A stretch of DNA of 64,000 bases from Desulfocapsa sp. (GTDB taxonomy: Bacteria; Desulfobacterota; Desulfobulbia; Desulfobulbales; Desulfocapsaceae), in the NCBI GenBank assembly GCA_030145625.1, contig JAQYVF010000001.1:62001-126000 (forward strand), read 5' to 3'. Made by a program: the position numbers and the translations under genes. Positions 34,440 to 42,911 of the stretch are shown here, one piece after another. The notes below the pieces were generated by a model, which had not been told where the DNA came from, ran no database searches, and saw only the letters and a list, made by a program, of their open reading frames with translations. Numbering within the stretch: the stretch's first letter is position 1; every line of letters begins with the position of its first letter.

Positions 34440-35618
34440 TCAGAGTAAAACAAGATTGTCGCGATGAATGACTTCGTCGGAATCTTTTGTTCCCAGGAGA
34501 TCGGCAATTTCATGGGAACGATGCTGTTTAATTCTGTCAACATCAATGGAATTATAATTGATTAATCCTGCGGCAATGGATTTGCCATTTTGATCAAGAC
34601 AATGAACAGCATCACCAATGCCGAACGTACCACGTACCTCTACAATACCAGAGGGTAAAAGGCTGCGTCCCTGGTTGGTGATGGCGGAACAGGCACCGCT
34701 ATCAAGGACAAGATATCCTTTAGGTTGAAGAACATGAGCAATCCACTGTTTTCGCCGTGTGATCTTTCCTTGAGCAGGGAGGAAAAAAGTCCCAACCATC
34801 TCTCCACTGAAGAGTTGCTGGAGAATCCCTTTTTCCTTACCAGGTCCTATAAACGAACAGCCGCCTCCCACAGAAACCATTTTTGCTGCCTTAATTTTTG
34901 ACTGCATCCCACCAGTCCCCAGTGCACTTTTGACATTCCCGGCCATGGCTTCTATCTCTTTTGTTACCTCTGACACTGTATACATGGGCCGGGCATCAGG
35001 ATTTGTCTGAGGATTGCCGGTATATAATCCAACCACATCAGTCAGACAGAGAAACATGTCGGCTTCTATGAGATTACTGATCAGGGCTGCCAAGGTATCA
35101 TTATCGCCAAAGCGAAGCTCTTCCACAGCAACAGTATCATTTTCGTTAAGAATGGGGATGGCATCATAACGAAACAGAGCAAGGATGGTATTGCGTACAC
35201 GAAGATAACGATCTCTATCAGCCAGGTCTGCATGGGTAAGTAGCACCTGGGAAACCGTTTGTCCAAAATGGGCAAAGGCTGTTTCATAAGATTGCATTAA
35301 GATCGGCTGACCAATTGCAGCAAGGGCCTGTTTTTCATTGAGACCCAGGTCAACGCCATCAGGAATCACAACTTTACGTTTACCTGCTGCCACCGCTCCG
35401 GAACTGACCAGAATCACTTCCCTTCCTGTTTTTCTAAGAAAACTGAGTTCTTTAGCAATGTTATCCATGATCGAACAGTTGATACCATTTTCATCGGTGA
35501 GTACAGCTGAGCCAACCTTCACCACAACACGTTTAGCATTGTCAAAGTAGGTCTGACGGAAATAAAGACCATCTTCTCTACTGATTTCAATGAGATCCTT
35601 ACCCATAATCTTACTCAC
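34440..35618 (-). CDS. proB: Glutamate 5-kinase with PUA domain
   Basis: First step of proline synthesis, phosphorylating glutamate. The 392-aa protein has an amino-acid kinase domain (VVKVGSAVLTDENG, VSSGAVAAG, LNENDTVAV, FGDNDTLAALIS, GTGGMQSKIKAA) and a C-terminal PUA domain (about residues 295-375). The N-terminus is about 25 residues longer than usual. Its start overlaps the obg stop by four bases. The family is feedback-inhibited by proline. Confidence 0.95.
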   Translation of the reverse strand: MSKIMGKDLIEISREDGLYFRQTYFDNAKRVVVKVGSAVLTDENGINCSIMDNIAKELSFLRKTGREVILVSSGAVAAGKRKVVIPDGVDLGLNEKQALAAIGQPILMQSYETAFAHFGQTVSQVLLTHADLADRDRYLRVRNTILALFRYDAIPILNENDTVAVEELRFGDNDTLAALISNLIEADMFLCLTDVVGLYTGNPQTNPDARPMYTVSEVTKEIEAMAGNVKSALGTGGMQSKIKAAKMVSVGGGCSFIGPGKEKGILQQLFSGEMVGTFFLPAQGKITRRKQWIAHVLQPKGYLVLDSGACSAITNQGRSLLPSGIVEVRGTFGIGDAVHCLDQNGKSIAAGLINYNSIDVDRIKQHRSHEIADLLGTKDSDEVIHRDNLVLL

Positions 35619-36688
35619 TCAATATCTGCGGAATCCTCTGTCGCATCTCTCAAAGAAGTTGTTTCCTCTTTGGTATTGGACTGAACAGCATTTACAGTAT
35701 TGTATGTTTCAAGAATATCTGCTATCCAGAATTTTATTTTATCGATGCCTTCTCCAGTAAGTCCGGCTATCGGCACAGTTTCGAATCCCATATCTGCAAA
35801 TTCACTCTGTAGTTGCTCAACCAGATCAGGGGTGGCTATATCGATCTTATTTAACACCAGCAGCCTTGTCTTACGTAGGAGTTCTTCTTTATAGCTTTGC
35901 AGTTCCTTTTCCACTACAAGAAAATCGTCCATGGCCTGGGCACTTGAAACATCTAGAACATGTAATAGAATTTTTGTTCGTTCTATATGACGAAGGAAGG
36001 TGAAACCCAACCCGATCCCTTCATGCGCCCCTTCAATAAGTCCAGGGATATCCGCGATTATACAAGATTCTTTGTGGGGCAGATGAAGAACACCCAACTG
36101 AGGCTCCAAGGTAGTAAACGGGTAACTGGCCACTTTGGGGTTAGCTGCTGAAAGCTTGGAAAGAAGAGTGGACTTTCCAGCATTGGGCAAACCAACCAGC
36201 CCCACATCGGCAATAAGTTTTAACTCAATACGCAGCCATCGCTCCTCACCTTCAACACCTTTGGTGGCAATGCGTGGTGTCCTGTTGGTGCCTGATGAAA
36301 AGTGACGGTTACCGAGCCCACCCTTTCCGCCCCTGGCAGCTATGAAACGATCACCTTCATTACAAAGATCAGCCAGCACTTCACCGGTTTCGATATCCTT
36401 GATAAGAGAACCAACCGGAACACTCATTAAGCAATCGCTTCCTTTCCGTCCGTGCATGTCTTTTCCCATGCCGGGACTGCCACTTTTTGCCTTAAAATGG
36501 GATCGATAACGAAAATCTATAAGTGAGTGCAGCCTGGAGGCACATTCGATGATGATGCTGCCACCATGCCCCCCATCACCTCCGTTTGGTCCTCCTCTGG
36601 GGACATATTTTTCTCTTCGAAAACTGACACAGCCTTTTCCACCATCTCCTGCCTTTACAAAGAATTTTGCTTCGTCTACAAATGCCAT
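35615..36688 (-). CDS. obg: Obg/CgtA GTPase
   Basis: Essential ribosome-associated GTPase involved in 50S assembly and stress responses. The 357-aa protein has the Gly-rich Obg fold (FVKAGDGGKGCVSFRREK...GGPNGGDGGHGG, about 11-44), then the G domain with G1 GLPNAGKSTLL (about 165), the DIPGLIEGAHEGIGLG switch II segment, and NKID (about 282). The C-terminal tail is short and acidic. Its position after rplU-rpmA is the classic arrangement, but a terminator after rpmA separates them here. A TATAAT-like hexamer lies at 36717-36722 on the minus strand. Confidence 0.95.
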   Translation of the reverse strand: MAFVDEAKFFVKAGDGGKGCVSFRREKYVPRGGPNGGDGGHGGSIIIECASRLHSLIDFRYRSHFKAKSGSPGMGKDMHGRKGSDCLMSVPVGSLIKDIETGEVLADLCNEGDRFIAARGGKGGLGNRHFSSGTNRTPRIATKGVEGEERWLRIELKLIADVGLVGLPNAGKSTLLSKLSAANPKVASYPFTTLEPQLGVLHLPHKESCIIADIPGLIEGAHEGIGLGFTFLRHIERTKILLHVLDVSSAQAMDDFLVVEKELQSYKEELLRKTRLLVLNKIDIATPDLVEQLQSEFADMGFETVPIAGLTGEGIDKIKFWIADILETYNTVNAVQSNTKEETTSLRDATEDSADIE

Positions 36689-36757
36689 AATGTTTACACC
36701 AATCCTTTTCTTGATTATTATATGATCTCAAAGGATTCGGAAGAGGATTGGAAAATG

Positions 36758-36798
36758 AAAAAAAAACTCGACCATCAATACTAGGGATTGAGGTCGAG
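36758..36798 (-). terminator. Terminator after rpmA
   Basis: On the minus strand CTCGACC and GGTCGAG form a stem, extended by TCAAT/ATTGA, around an apical loop, followed directly by nine T residues. It separates rplU-rpmA from obg, so obg is probably served by its own promoter or by read-through. Confidence 0.85.
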
Positions 36799-36872
36799 CA
36801 GATACCTGGTTCGCAATTAACCGCTCTACGCGGTTCCAGGGAAAAGATTGAGAGATTCCTTTCCACCCTTAC

Positions 36873-37130
36873 TTAGGCAGCAGGATAAACACTCACTCTT
36901 TTTTTCTTATGTCCAAAATCTTCGAAGGTCACTACACCGTCAACCTTAGCAAAAAGAGTATAATCTCTGCCGCAGCCAACATTGGTTCCTGGGTGAATCT
37001 TGGTACCGAGTTGTCTTACGATAATTGATCCGGCAGTGACATTCTCGCCGCCATAACGTTTTACGCCTCGTCTCTGTCCTTGACTATCGCGACCATTCCT
37101 TGAGCTACCGCCCGCTTTCTTATGTGCCAT
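36873..37130 (-). CDS. rpmA: Ribosomal protein bL27
   Basis: 50S subunit protein near the peptidyl-transferase centre. The 85-aa protein has the N-terminal [15 protein letters not shown], which reaches the P site, and [23 protein letters not shown]. It has no Firmicutes-type cleavable N-terminal extension. It follows rplU by 74 bp and is ended by a strong terminator. Confidence 0.97.
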   Translation of the reverse strand: MAHKKAGGSSRNGRDSQGQRRGVKRYGGENVTAGSIIVRQLGTKIHPGTNVGCGRDYTLFAKVDGVVTFEDFGHKKKRVSVYPAA

Positions 37131-37204
37131 TTCTTACTCCTTATCACCGAGTTCCATATGGATATCAGTGTATTTCTCAATCATTGTCCGTATGATAAAA
37201 AGGT

Positions 37205-37516
37205 TCAGGCGCTAATCTCTTGAATCTGAAGAGCGGTATAAAATTGACGATGCCCTTTTTTAAGCCTGTAGCCTTTACGCCTTTTCTTTTTAAAGATAAT
37301 AACTTTTTTTGCTTTGCCCTGCTCGGCGATGGTGGCAACAACCTTTGCATTTTCGACAACAGGGCGACCAATCTGGGTCTTCTCCCCATCGACAACCATC
37401 AGCACATCGGTCAGTTCAACAGTATCACCTACGTTGCCTTCAAGTTTCTCAACGCGTAACCGGTCACCATTCGTGACCTGATACTGTTTCCCGCCGGTTC
37501 TTACTATTGCATACAT
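37205..37516 (-). CDS. rplU: Ribosomal protein bL21
   Basis: 50S subunit protein binding 23S rRNA. The 103-aa length and the opening MYAIVRTGGKQYQV are invariant features. KRRKGYRLKKGHRQFYT closes the protein. First gene of the rplU-rpmA unit. About 195 bp of non-coding DNA lies upstream, but I do not recognise an L21 leader structure in it. Confidence 0.97.
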   Translation of the reverse strand: MYAIVRTGGKQYQVTNGDRLRVEKLEGNVGDTVELTDVLMVVDGEKTQIGRPVVENAKVVATIAEQGKAKKVIIFKKKRRKGYRLKKGHRQFYTALQIQEISA

Positions 37517-37712
37517 TCGTGAGTCCTCATTGGATATATTAGAGCAATTAAGTTTGCATTAATGACAAGAGAACCAGAAATAAAACCTTTTCCACGGTAA
37601 AATGTCAACAAATTTCGCTACACACCCCATAAAAAAAGGCAATCCAGCCTGGATCTCATTAGAAGATGAAATCCAGACCAAGATTGCCCAATTTTTTCTT
37701 ACTGAAAAAGAG

Positions 37713-38153
37713 TTACACGCCCAGCCGGGTTCTCTCTTTTTCCTGACGAATTTTACAAGCCTTTATAAAGGCGTTCTCTTTCCCGTGTTTTCTGATGGAA
37801 ACAGATGTCTTCCCCTGTTTGCCAATTGTCGTCACCCAACTCACTTCATAACGATTGAATTTTTCATTGAGCCGTACTCCAACTACCCCTGTACCGGAAT
37901 TGCTGACAGTAACAAGATGCTTGTTGGTGCGTATCTTGCCAAGTTTTTTTTCTGTGGTATCTCTCCAGGAAATCGCAGAAAGGAGGCTGGAATAACGCCC
38001 TCCGCATTTTCTGTCGGAAAAAAATTTAGAGTGCGTCTTCCCCTGGAATCGGACACGTACATACCATCCGTGAGTCCGTTTTGTTTCCTGGTCAATTCGC
38101 GCGATGTCTTTATGCTTTTCCAGCATAAATTTTTGTTTTTTTCGGTTCTCCAT
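37713..38153 (-). CDS. Small AP2-domain-like protein
   Basis: Probable DNA-binding protein, 146 aa from the ATG at 38153, which has AAGGAG eight bases upstream; an ATG at 38222 would give 169 aa but lacks such a signal. Two segments look like AP2/ERF-type beta-sheet units: HGWYVRVRFQGKTHSKFFSD, followed by a helix, and TGVVGVRLNEKFNRYEVSW, followed by SIRKHGKENAFIKACKIRQEKE. Bacterial AP2 domains are mostly found in phage proteins and HNH homing endonucleases. No nuclease domain is visible here. High Lys/Arg content fits nucleic acid binding. It is flanked by rplU and mazG. Confidence 0.65.
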   Translation of the reverse strand: MENRKKQKFMLEKHKDIARIDQETKRTHGWYVRVRFQGKTHSKFFSDRKCGGRYSSLLSAISWRDTTEKKLGKIRTNKHLVTVSNSGTGVVGVRLNEKFNRYEVSWVTTIGKQGKTSVSIRKHGKENAFIKACKIRQEKERTRLGV

Positions 38154-38448
38154 AATACTCTCCTTAGTTTCATAATGCGTTATATTGGTAAAATCTTTGT
38201 TAACGAAGTATATATTTAGCATCAGGACCTGGTCAGAGACTATTTGCCCTTCTTGTGGGAATGGTTTTTGATGCTATATTTATCGGTACTACTTACTGTC
38301 AGGCCATGTCAACAGTTTTTTTTCGCCTGAGGATACTGATAACACTAGATACAGTATTAATTTTGACCTTTCAACCGCCTAACTTAATGAATCTAGTGTT
38401 TTTTACAGAAAAACTATGGTTTTTGCACGAATTACATGAATAATACTT

Positions 38449-38844
38449 ATGAATTCCAACAATAATATTTTCCTTTCCTTTTGTGAGACAATTTCCACAT
38501 TACGCGGCGAAAACGGTTGCCCCTGGGATCAAAAGCAAACTACCAAAAGTCTGAAAAAATATATCCGAGAGGAATGCGATGAACTCTTGGAAGCCATTGA
38601 TGAGAACAACCCAGATCACCTCTGTGAAGAAATTGGCGATGTCCTTTACCTTCTGGTGTTATTGAGTGAGATCAGTTCAGAATCAACTCACTTTACCATA
38701 GATGACGTCATTACAGGAATCCAAAATAAAATGATCAGACGCCACCCCCATGTTTTTGGTGATGTTCGTACAGGAAGCGATGAGGAACTCAAAGAACAAT
38801 GGGAAAAAATCAAATCACTGGAACCTGTCAAAAAAACAAATTGA
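38449..38844 (+). CDS. MazG-type nucleoside triphosphate pyrophosphohydrolase (single domain)
   Basis: Hydrolyses NTPs/dNTPs to NMP and PPi as a house-cleaning enzyme. The 131-aa protein has the MazG core: GENGCPWDQKQTTKSLKKYI near residue 20, the metal-binding EECDELLEAID (ExxE) near residue 40 and EEIGDVLYLLV (ExxD) near residue 60, then RRHPHVFGD. E. coli MazG (263 aa) has two such domains; here there is one. It is upstream of the rpsF operon across 170 bp. Confidence 0.9.
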   Translation: MNSNNNIFLSFCETISTLRGENGCPWDQKQTTKSLKKYIREECDELLEAIDENNPDHLCEEIGDVLYLLVLLSEISSESTHFTIDDVITGIQNKMIRRHPHVFGDVRTGSDEELKEQWEKIKSLEPVKKTN

Positions 38845-38895
38845 CACATTCTGCCCATCAATGTACTTTGAAATGTTTTATTATAGAGATGCGAT

Positions 38896-38924
38896 GACAA
38901 CGCATTCCTGTTCGGCGTTGTGTC
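38896..38924 (+). promoter_or_regulatory. Hairpin in the rpsF leader
   Basis: GACAACGC and GCGTTGTGTC can pair around an 11-base loop about 90 bp ahead of rpsF. Leaders of rpsF operons often carry an S6:S18-binding element for feedback control. The position fits, but I cannot confirm that the conserved core is present. Confidence 0.35.
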
Positions 38925-39014
38925 GGGCAGTACCTCTTCGCTCTTGTTGTAATGCAAACAAGGGCCAAAAAACGGGTTGATACCCACCTATCGTGAGTCC
39001 AAGAGGAGGAACAC

Positions 39015-39461
39015 ATGCGCAGGTACGAAACGATCTTCATCCTTCGTCCAACATTAAGTGAGGATGAGATCAACACAATTATTGAAAACTCCAATACCAT
39101 TATCGGTACTGGTGGTGGTCAAACTATTTCCCTCGACAAATGGGGATTACGCAAACTGGCCTATCTGATCAAAAAGGAATCTCAGGGATATTATGTCTAC
39201 TGCGATTACGCCACTGATCCTGCAAATGTTGCGGAAATGGAACGTAAATTCAGAATCGATGATACCGTTATGAAATATATGACGGTAAAACTCGCTGACG
39301 CCATCACAGAAGAAGAGATAGAAGCTGCCCGCGGAGAACATGAAGCCGCGAAAGCAAGAGCAGAGGCTGCAGAAGCAGCTGCTACTGCGGAAACAGCTGT
39401 AACAGAAAAGAGTGATGACAAGAAAGAAGATTCAGCAAAAACTGATTCGGAAGAGAAGTAA
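39015..39461 (+). CDS. rpsF: Ribosomal protein bS6 with Ala/Glu-rich tail
   Basis: 30S protein that pairs with S18. The core (residues 1-100) starts MRRYETIFILRPTLSEDEI and has RKLAYLIKKESQGYYVYCDY. The total of 148 aa exceeds the roughly 100-135 usual because of a C-terminal extension of about 45 residues made almost only of Ala, Glu, Lys, Asp and Thr, likely disordered. An AGAGGAGGAA Shine-Dalgarno precedes the ATG. First gene of rpsF-rpsR-DUF2232-rplI. Confidence 0.96.
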   Translation: MRRYETIFILRPTLSEDEINTIIENSNTIIGTGGGQTISLDKWGLRKLAYLIKKESQGYYVYCDYATDPANVAEMERKFRIDDTVMKYMTVKLADAITEEEIEAARGEHEAAKARAEAAEAAATAETAVTEKSDDKKEDSAKTDSEEK

Positions 39462-39502
39462 CAAGTCCGATATCATTTTCATAGATAACTCAGGAGATTA
39501 AT

Positions 39503-39745
39503 ATGCGTCCCCAAAAAAAAGTTTTCCAGAGACAAAAGGTTTGTCGTTTCTGTAGTGACCCGGAACAACCAGTAGTTGACTACAAAGATGTTAAAGCTCT
39601 TCGCAATTTTGTAACCGAGAGAGGAAAAATTATTCCCCGTCGTATTTACGGTACTTGTGCAACTCACCAGAGGCAACTTTGCGAAGCCATTAAGCGTGCT
39701 CGACAGATTGCACTGCTCCCGTATTCAGGGACAAACCAGAGGTGA
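39503..39745 (+). CDS. rpsR: Ribosomal protein bS18
   Basis: 30S protein, binds with S6 at the platform. The 80-aa protein contains KVCRFCSDP and [23 protein letters not shown]...[10 protein letters not shown], typical of S18. The CxxC and the later Cys suggest the zinc-binding (C+) form. A GGAGATTAAT Shine-Dalgarno is present. Confidence 0.97.
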   Translation: MRPQKKVFQRQKVCRFCSDPEQPVVDYKDVKALRNFVTERGKIIPRRIYGTCATHQRQLCEAIKRARQIALLPYSGTNQR

Positions 39746-39770
39746 ACACCTTAACTAAGGTTATCTGCCA

Positions 39771-40739
39771 GTGAGCGTAGATGTTGAAAAACCTGATAAA
39801 GTAAAATTTTATCATCATATTTTACTGGTATCCGGTATTATTCTTCTCCCTGGTTTTCTCGGGGCCATGTTCGGATGGGTACATGGCCTTCTTCCTCTTG
39901 TCGTTTTTTATCTACTTCATCGATATGGTAAAAACGCTGGAGGGAAATACATCCTTTTGGGATGTTTACTTGCTGGGGGCGCATGCCTTGTCTTCCAGCT
40001 AGTCGAGCAGTTACTCTTTTCGCTCACAATGCTCCCGGCTGGTTACATCCTTGCTGATTCCGTAAAAAAAGGAGAGAGTAAATACCTGTCCGGAATTAAA
40101 ACTGCTGCTGCACTTGCTGGATCTTGGATTCTTTTGTCAACAATACTGGCAACTGGCCTTGAACATCATCCATACTCCCTGTTACTGACTTCTATTAATC
40201 AGGGAATGGATGAGGCAGTCACCTACTATAGAGTGAATGGATCCTTACCGGAAGAGACTGTTCATCTTTTGGAAACCACTTTTCAGGAGATGAAAATTCT
40301 GTTACCCAGGGTAATGCCGGCTCTTTTGGTTTGTATTGTCCTTATGATTGTCTGGTTTACCATGGTAGCCGGAAATCAACTGATCTCCAGAAAGACCGGT
40401 GCAGGTCCCTGGACTGAGTATAGGTTCTGGACATTGCCGGATAAACTAATCTGGGCGCTTATACTCTCAGCCATCCTGATTATGCTCCCCATGGAGCCTG
40501 GCAGGACGGTAGGGTTGAACTTGCTCTTGATTACTGGTCTTCTCTACTGTTTTCAAGGCATTGCAATAGTACTATTCTATCTTTATAAATGGAGTGTGCC
40601 TCATTTTTTAAGGGCTATAATCTATGTCGTCCTCTTCTTCCAGTCTTTTGGAGCTATTTTTCTAGCCATCCTGGGAGTGGTTGACATCTGGTTTGACTTA
40701 AGGCGGTTACACAGCGCAGAAAACGAAACTGATATTTAA
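39771..40739 (+). CDS. DUF2232 (YybS-like) integral membrane protein
   Basis: Polytopic membrane protein, 322 aa with GTG start, seven to eight predicted TM helices (clear ones near residues 15-40, 50-65, 68-90, 105-125, 180-200, 220-240, 250-270 and 280-310). It resembles DUF2232/YybS, a family that sits between rpsR and rplI, or near them, in many bacteria, including Bacillus. Function unknown; a transport or S-component-like role has been guessed for the family. It sits 25 bp after rpsR and 68 bp before rplI. Confidence 0.82.
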   Translation: MSVDVEKPDKVKFYHHILLVSGIILLPGFLGAMFGWVHGLLPLVVFYLLHRYGKNAGGKYILLGCLLAGGACLVFQLVEQLLFSLTMLPAGYILADSVKKGESKYLSGIKTAAALAGSWILLSTILATGLEHHPYSLLLTSINQGMDEAVTYYRVNGSLPEETVHLLETTFQEMKILLPRVMPALLVCIVLMIVWFTMVAGNQLISRKTGAGPWTEYRFWTLPDKLIWALILSAILIMLPMEPGRTVGLNLLLITGLLYCFQGIAIVLFYLYKWSVPHFLRAIIYVVLFFQSFGAIFLAILGVVDIWFDLRRLHSAENETDI

Positions 40740-40807
40740 CAAATTAACTTTGCTTCGGATTATCTCCCTGGCAAAGTCGCCATACGAATGAACGTAAGGA
40801 GAGCACA

Positions 40808-41269
40808 ATGGAAGTTATTTTAAAAGAGACTATCGACACCCTTGGCAGGGAAGGCGATATCGTAAATGTAAAACCCGGTTATGGTCGAAATTACCTGCTT
40901 CCTCAGGGTAAAGCAGTACTTGCTAATGAGGGAAATGTTGCCATGTTCGAAACGAACAAGGCTGCCATCCAGGCCCGTATCGAAGGAGAGATGAAGACTG
41001 CCGATGCGCTGTCAAAAAAGCTGGCCGGGACCACCATCACCATTGCCGTGCTTGCCGGTACTGATGAACGACTCTTTGGTTCTGTTACCAACGGTGACAT
41101 CAGTAAGAAATTTGCAGATGTTAATATTGATGTTGATAAGAAACAGATCCTTTTGCAGGATCCCATCAAAACCATTGGAGAACACACGGTAACCGTCAAG
41201 GTTGGATTTCAGAAAAGCGTTGAAATCACTATTCAGGTAGTTCCCTTGACAGAGACAGCTGAGGCCTGA
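40808..41269 (+). CDS. rplI: Ribosomal protein bL9
   Basis: 50S protein binding 23S rRNA, with an elongated two-domain shape. The 153-aa protein starts MEVILKETIDTLGREGDIVNVKPGYGRNYLLPQGKA, the L9 signature, and has LAGTDERLFGSVT, opening the C-terminal domain. An AAGGAGAG Shine-Dalgarno is present. Last gene of the rpsF operon, followed by two hairpins and a T-run. Confidence 0.97.
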   Translation: MEVILKETIDTLGREGDIVNVKPGYGRNYLLPQGKAVLANEGNVAMFETNKAAIQARIEGEMKTADALSKKLAGTTITIAVLAGTDERLFGSVTNGDISKKFADVNIDVDKKQILLQDPIKTIGEHTVTVKVGFQKSVEITIQVVPLTETAEA

Positions 41270-41284
41270 TCATTCATGGACTCA

Positions 41285-41396
41285 GGTCAAGGGATTTTAC
41301 ATATCCCCCCCCTTGACCCATTGCTTAGCTGTCTGTTAACACAGCGGGCTCACAACACACTGTCAGGGATTACTCTGTATAGTGTGTTGTTTTTTT
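41285..41396 (+). terminator. Terminator region after rplI (two hairpins)
   Basis: The first inverted repeat GGTCAAGGG / CCCTTGACC (41285-41293, 41311-41319) has a loop containing part of a nine-C run. The second, ACAACACACT / AGTGTGTTGT (41352-41361, 41381-41390), is followed by seven T residues and is the clear Rho-independent terminator. It separates the ribosomal operon from dnaB. Confidence 0.85.
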
Positions 41397-41449
41397 GAAC
41401 TAGCAGAGTTCCGCTTAATTCATATCTCCTACCCATTGCCCCATTGTTT

Positions 41450-42838
41450 ATGAATTCACCCGCACCGGCCCCCACACATCCGTCTGTCACCGGCGGGAGA
41501 ATTCCACCACAGAATATTGAAGCAGAGCAATCTGTACTTGGTACCATTCTCCTTTCTGACAACTCGCTCTCGGCAGTTCTTGAGACCCTTGAGAGTGATG
41601 ACTTTTATCAAGACCGCCATAAACTCATTTTTGAGGCTATGGTTACGCTCTTTGAAAAAAACGAACCACAAGATATCATCACTGTTGCCAACCAATTAAA
41701 AGACATTAACTCTCTTGAGCAAGCTGGTGATGTGGCCTACCTCGCTACACTGACTTCTATTGTTCCGGTCACTGCAAACCTCTTCTATTATGCCAAAATT
41801 ATACGGCAAAAGGCAGTGCTCAGAAATCTCATCAGCGTTAACACTGAAATTGCCAGCCGTTGTTTTGAAGAACAAGGAGATATTGACGTCCTTGTTGATG
41901 AGGCCGAACAGGCCATCTTTGAAATTGCCCGCTCTAAATCCAATCAAAGTTTTACTCCTCTCAAACGGATTATCCCCGGTGCCTTTGAAGCCGTCGAACA
42001 ACTCTTCAAAAGAAAGGAAATGATCACCGGTGTTCCCACCGGCTTTTCCGAACTTGATAAAATGACTGCCGGCCTACAGCCCTCAGATCTCATCATCCTT
42101 GCAGGAAGACCATCCATGGGTAAGACGGCATTTGCCATGAATATTGCCCAGAACGCCGCTCTTCTCGAAAAAACCGGGGTCGCCATTTTTAGTCTGGAAA
42201 TGTCCAAGGAACAGCTGGCCATGCGTCTTCTAAGCTCTGCAGGCCATATTGACTCCCAACGTATTCGAACAGGGAAACTGCACAATGAAGATTGGCCAAA
42301 ACTCACCCGTGCCGTAGGTATGCTGTCTGAAGCCCCCATGTACCTTGATGACACTGCTGCTATTTCAGTGCTTGAGATGCGGGCAAAGGTGCGCAGACTT
42401 TCTTCACAATATTCTATCGGGCTGATTATTGTCGATTATCTGCAGCTTATGCAAGGACGCAACTCAGAAAACAGGACCCAGGAAATCAGTGAGATTTCAC
42501 GCTCGCTGAAGGCCATGGCCAAGGAACTCAAAGTGCCTGTTATCGCCCTCTCACAGCTCAATCGTGGATTGGAAAGCAGGACCGACAAACGACCCATGAT
42601 GTCTGATCTCAGGGAGTCCGGAGCCATCGAGCAGGACGCAGATGTTATCTGTTTTATTTATCGCGATGAGGTCTACAACAAGGCCGATGACAATCCCAAC
42701 CGGGGTATGGCTGAAATCATTATCGGTAAACAGAGAAATGGACCAACCGGTACTGTCAAATTGACATTCATTAAAGAGTTCACTATGTTTGAAAACCTTA
42801 GCGGTTACGATGAACCGGACGGTTTTCTACCTGAATAG
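41450..42838 (+). CDS. dnaB: Replicative DNA helicase DnaB
   Basis: Hexameric 5'-3' helicase of the replication fork. The 462-aa protein (ATG at 41450; TTG at 41444 is also open) has the N-terminal domain beginning IPPQNIEAEQSVLGTILL, Walker A GRPSMGKTAFA near residue 220, IFSLEMSKEQL, and LIIVDYLQLM (Walker B) and LSQLNRGLESR motifs in the RecA-like domain. No intein is present. The rpsF-rplI-dnaB order is common. Confidence 0.96.
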   Translation: MNSPAPAPTHPSVTGGRIPPQNIEAEQSVLGTILLSDNSLSAVLETLESDDFYQDRHKLIFEAMVTLFEKNEPQDIITVANQLKDINSLEQAGDVAYLATLTSIVPVTANLFYYAKIIRQKAVLRNLISVNTEIASRCFEEQGDIDVLVDEAEQAIFEIARSKSNQSFTPLKRIIPGAFEAVEQLFKRKEMITGVPTGFSELDKMTAGLQPSDLIILAGRPSMGKTAFAMNIAQNAALLEKTGVAIFSLEMSKEQLAMRLLSSAGHIDSQRIRTGKLHNEDWPKLTRAVGMLSEAPMYLDDTAAISVLEMRAKVRRLSSQYSIGLIIVDYLQLMQGRNSENRTQEISEISRSLKAMAKELKVPVIALSQLNRGLESRTDKRPMMSDLRESGAIEQDADVICFIYRDEVYNKADDNPNRGMAEIIIGKQRNGPTGTVKLTFIKEFTMFENLSGYDEPDGFLPE

Positions 42839-42911
42839 TCACACTCGACCTTCATAACCATATCCGAAAAGTTCTTTATCCAAATAAGTTTTATCTTGTG
42901 AGGCCAGATCC

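Noticed and set aside
37602-38219. 205-aa rightward ORF opposite the AP2-like gene
   Set aside because: The opposite strand has AAGGAG plus ATG and AP2-like units; this frame has no recognisable features.
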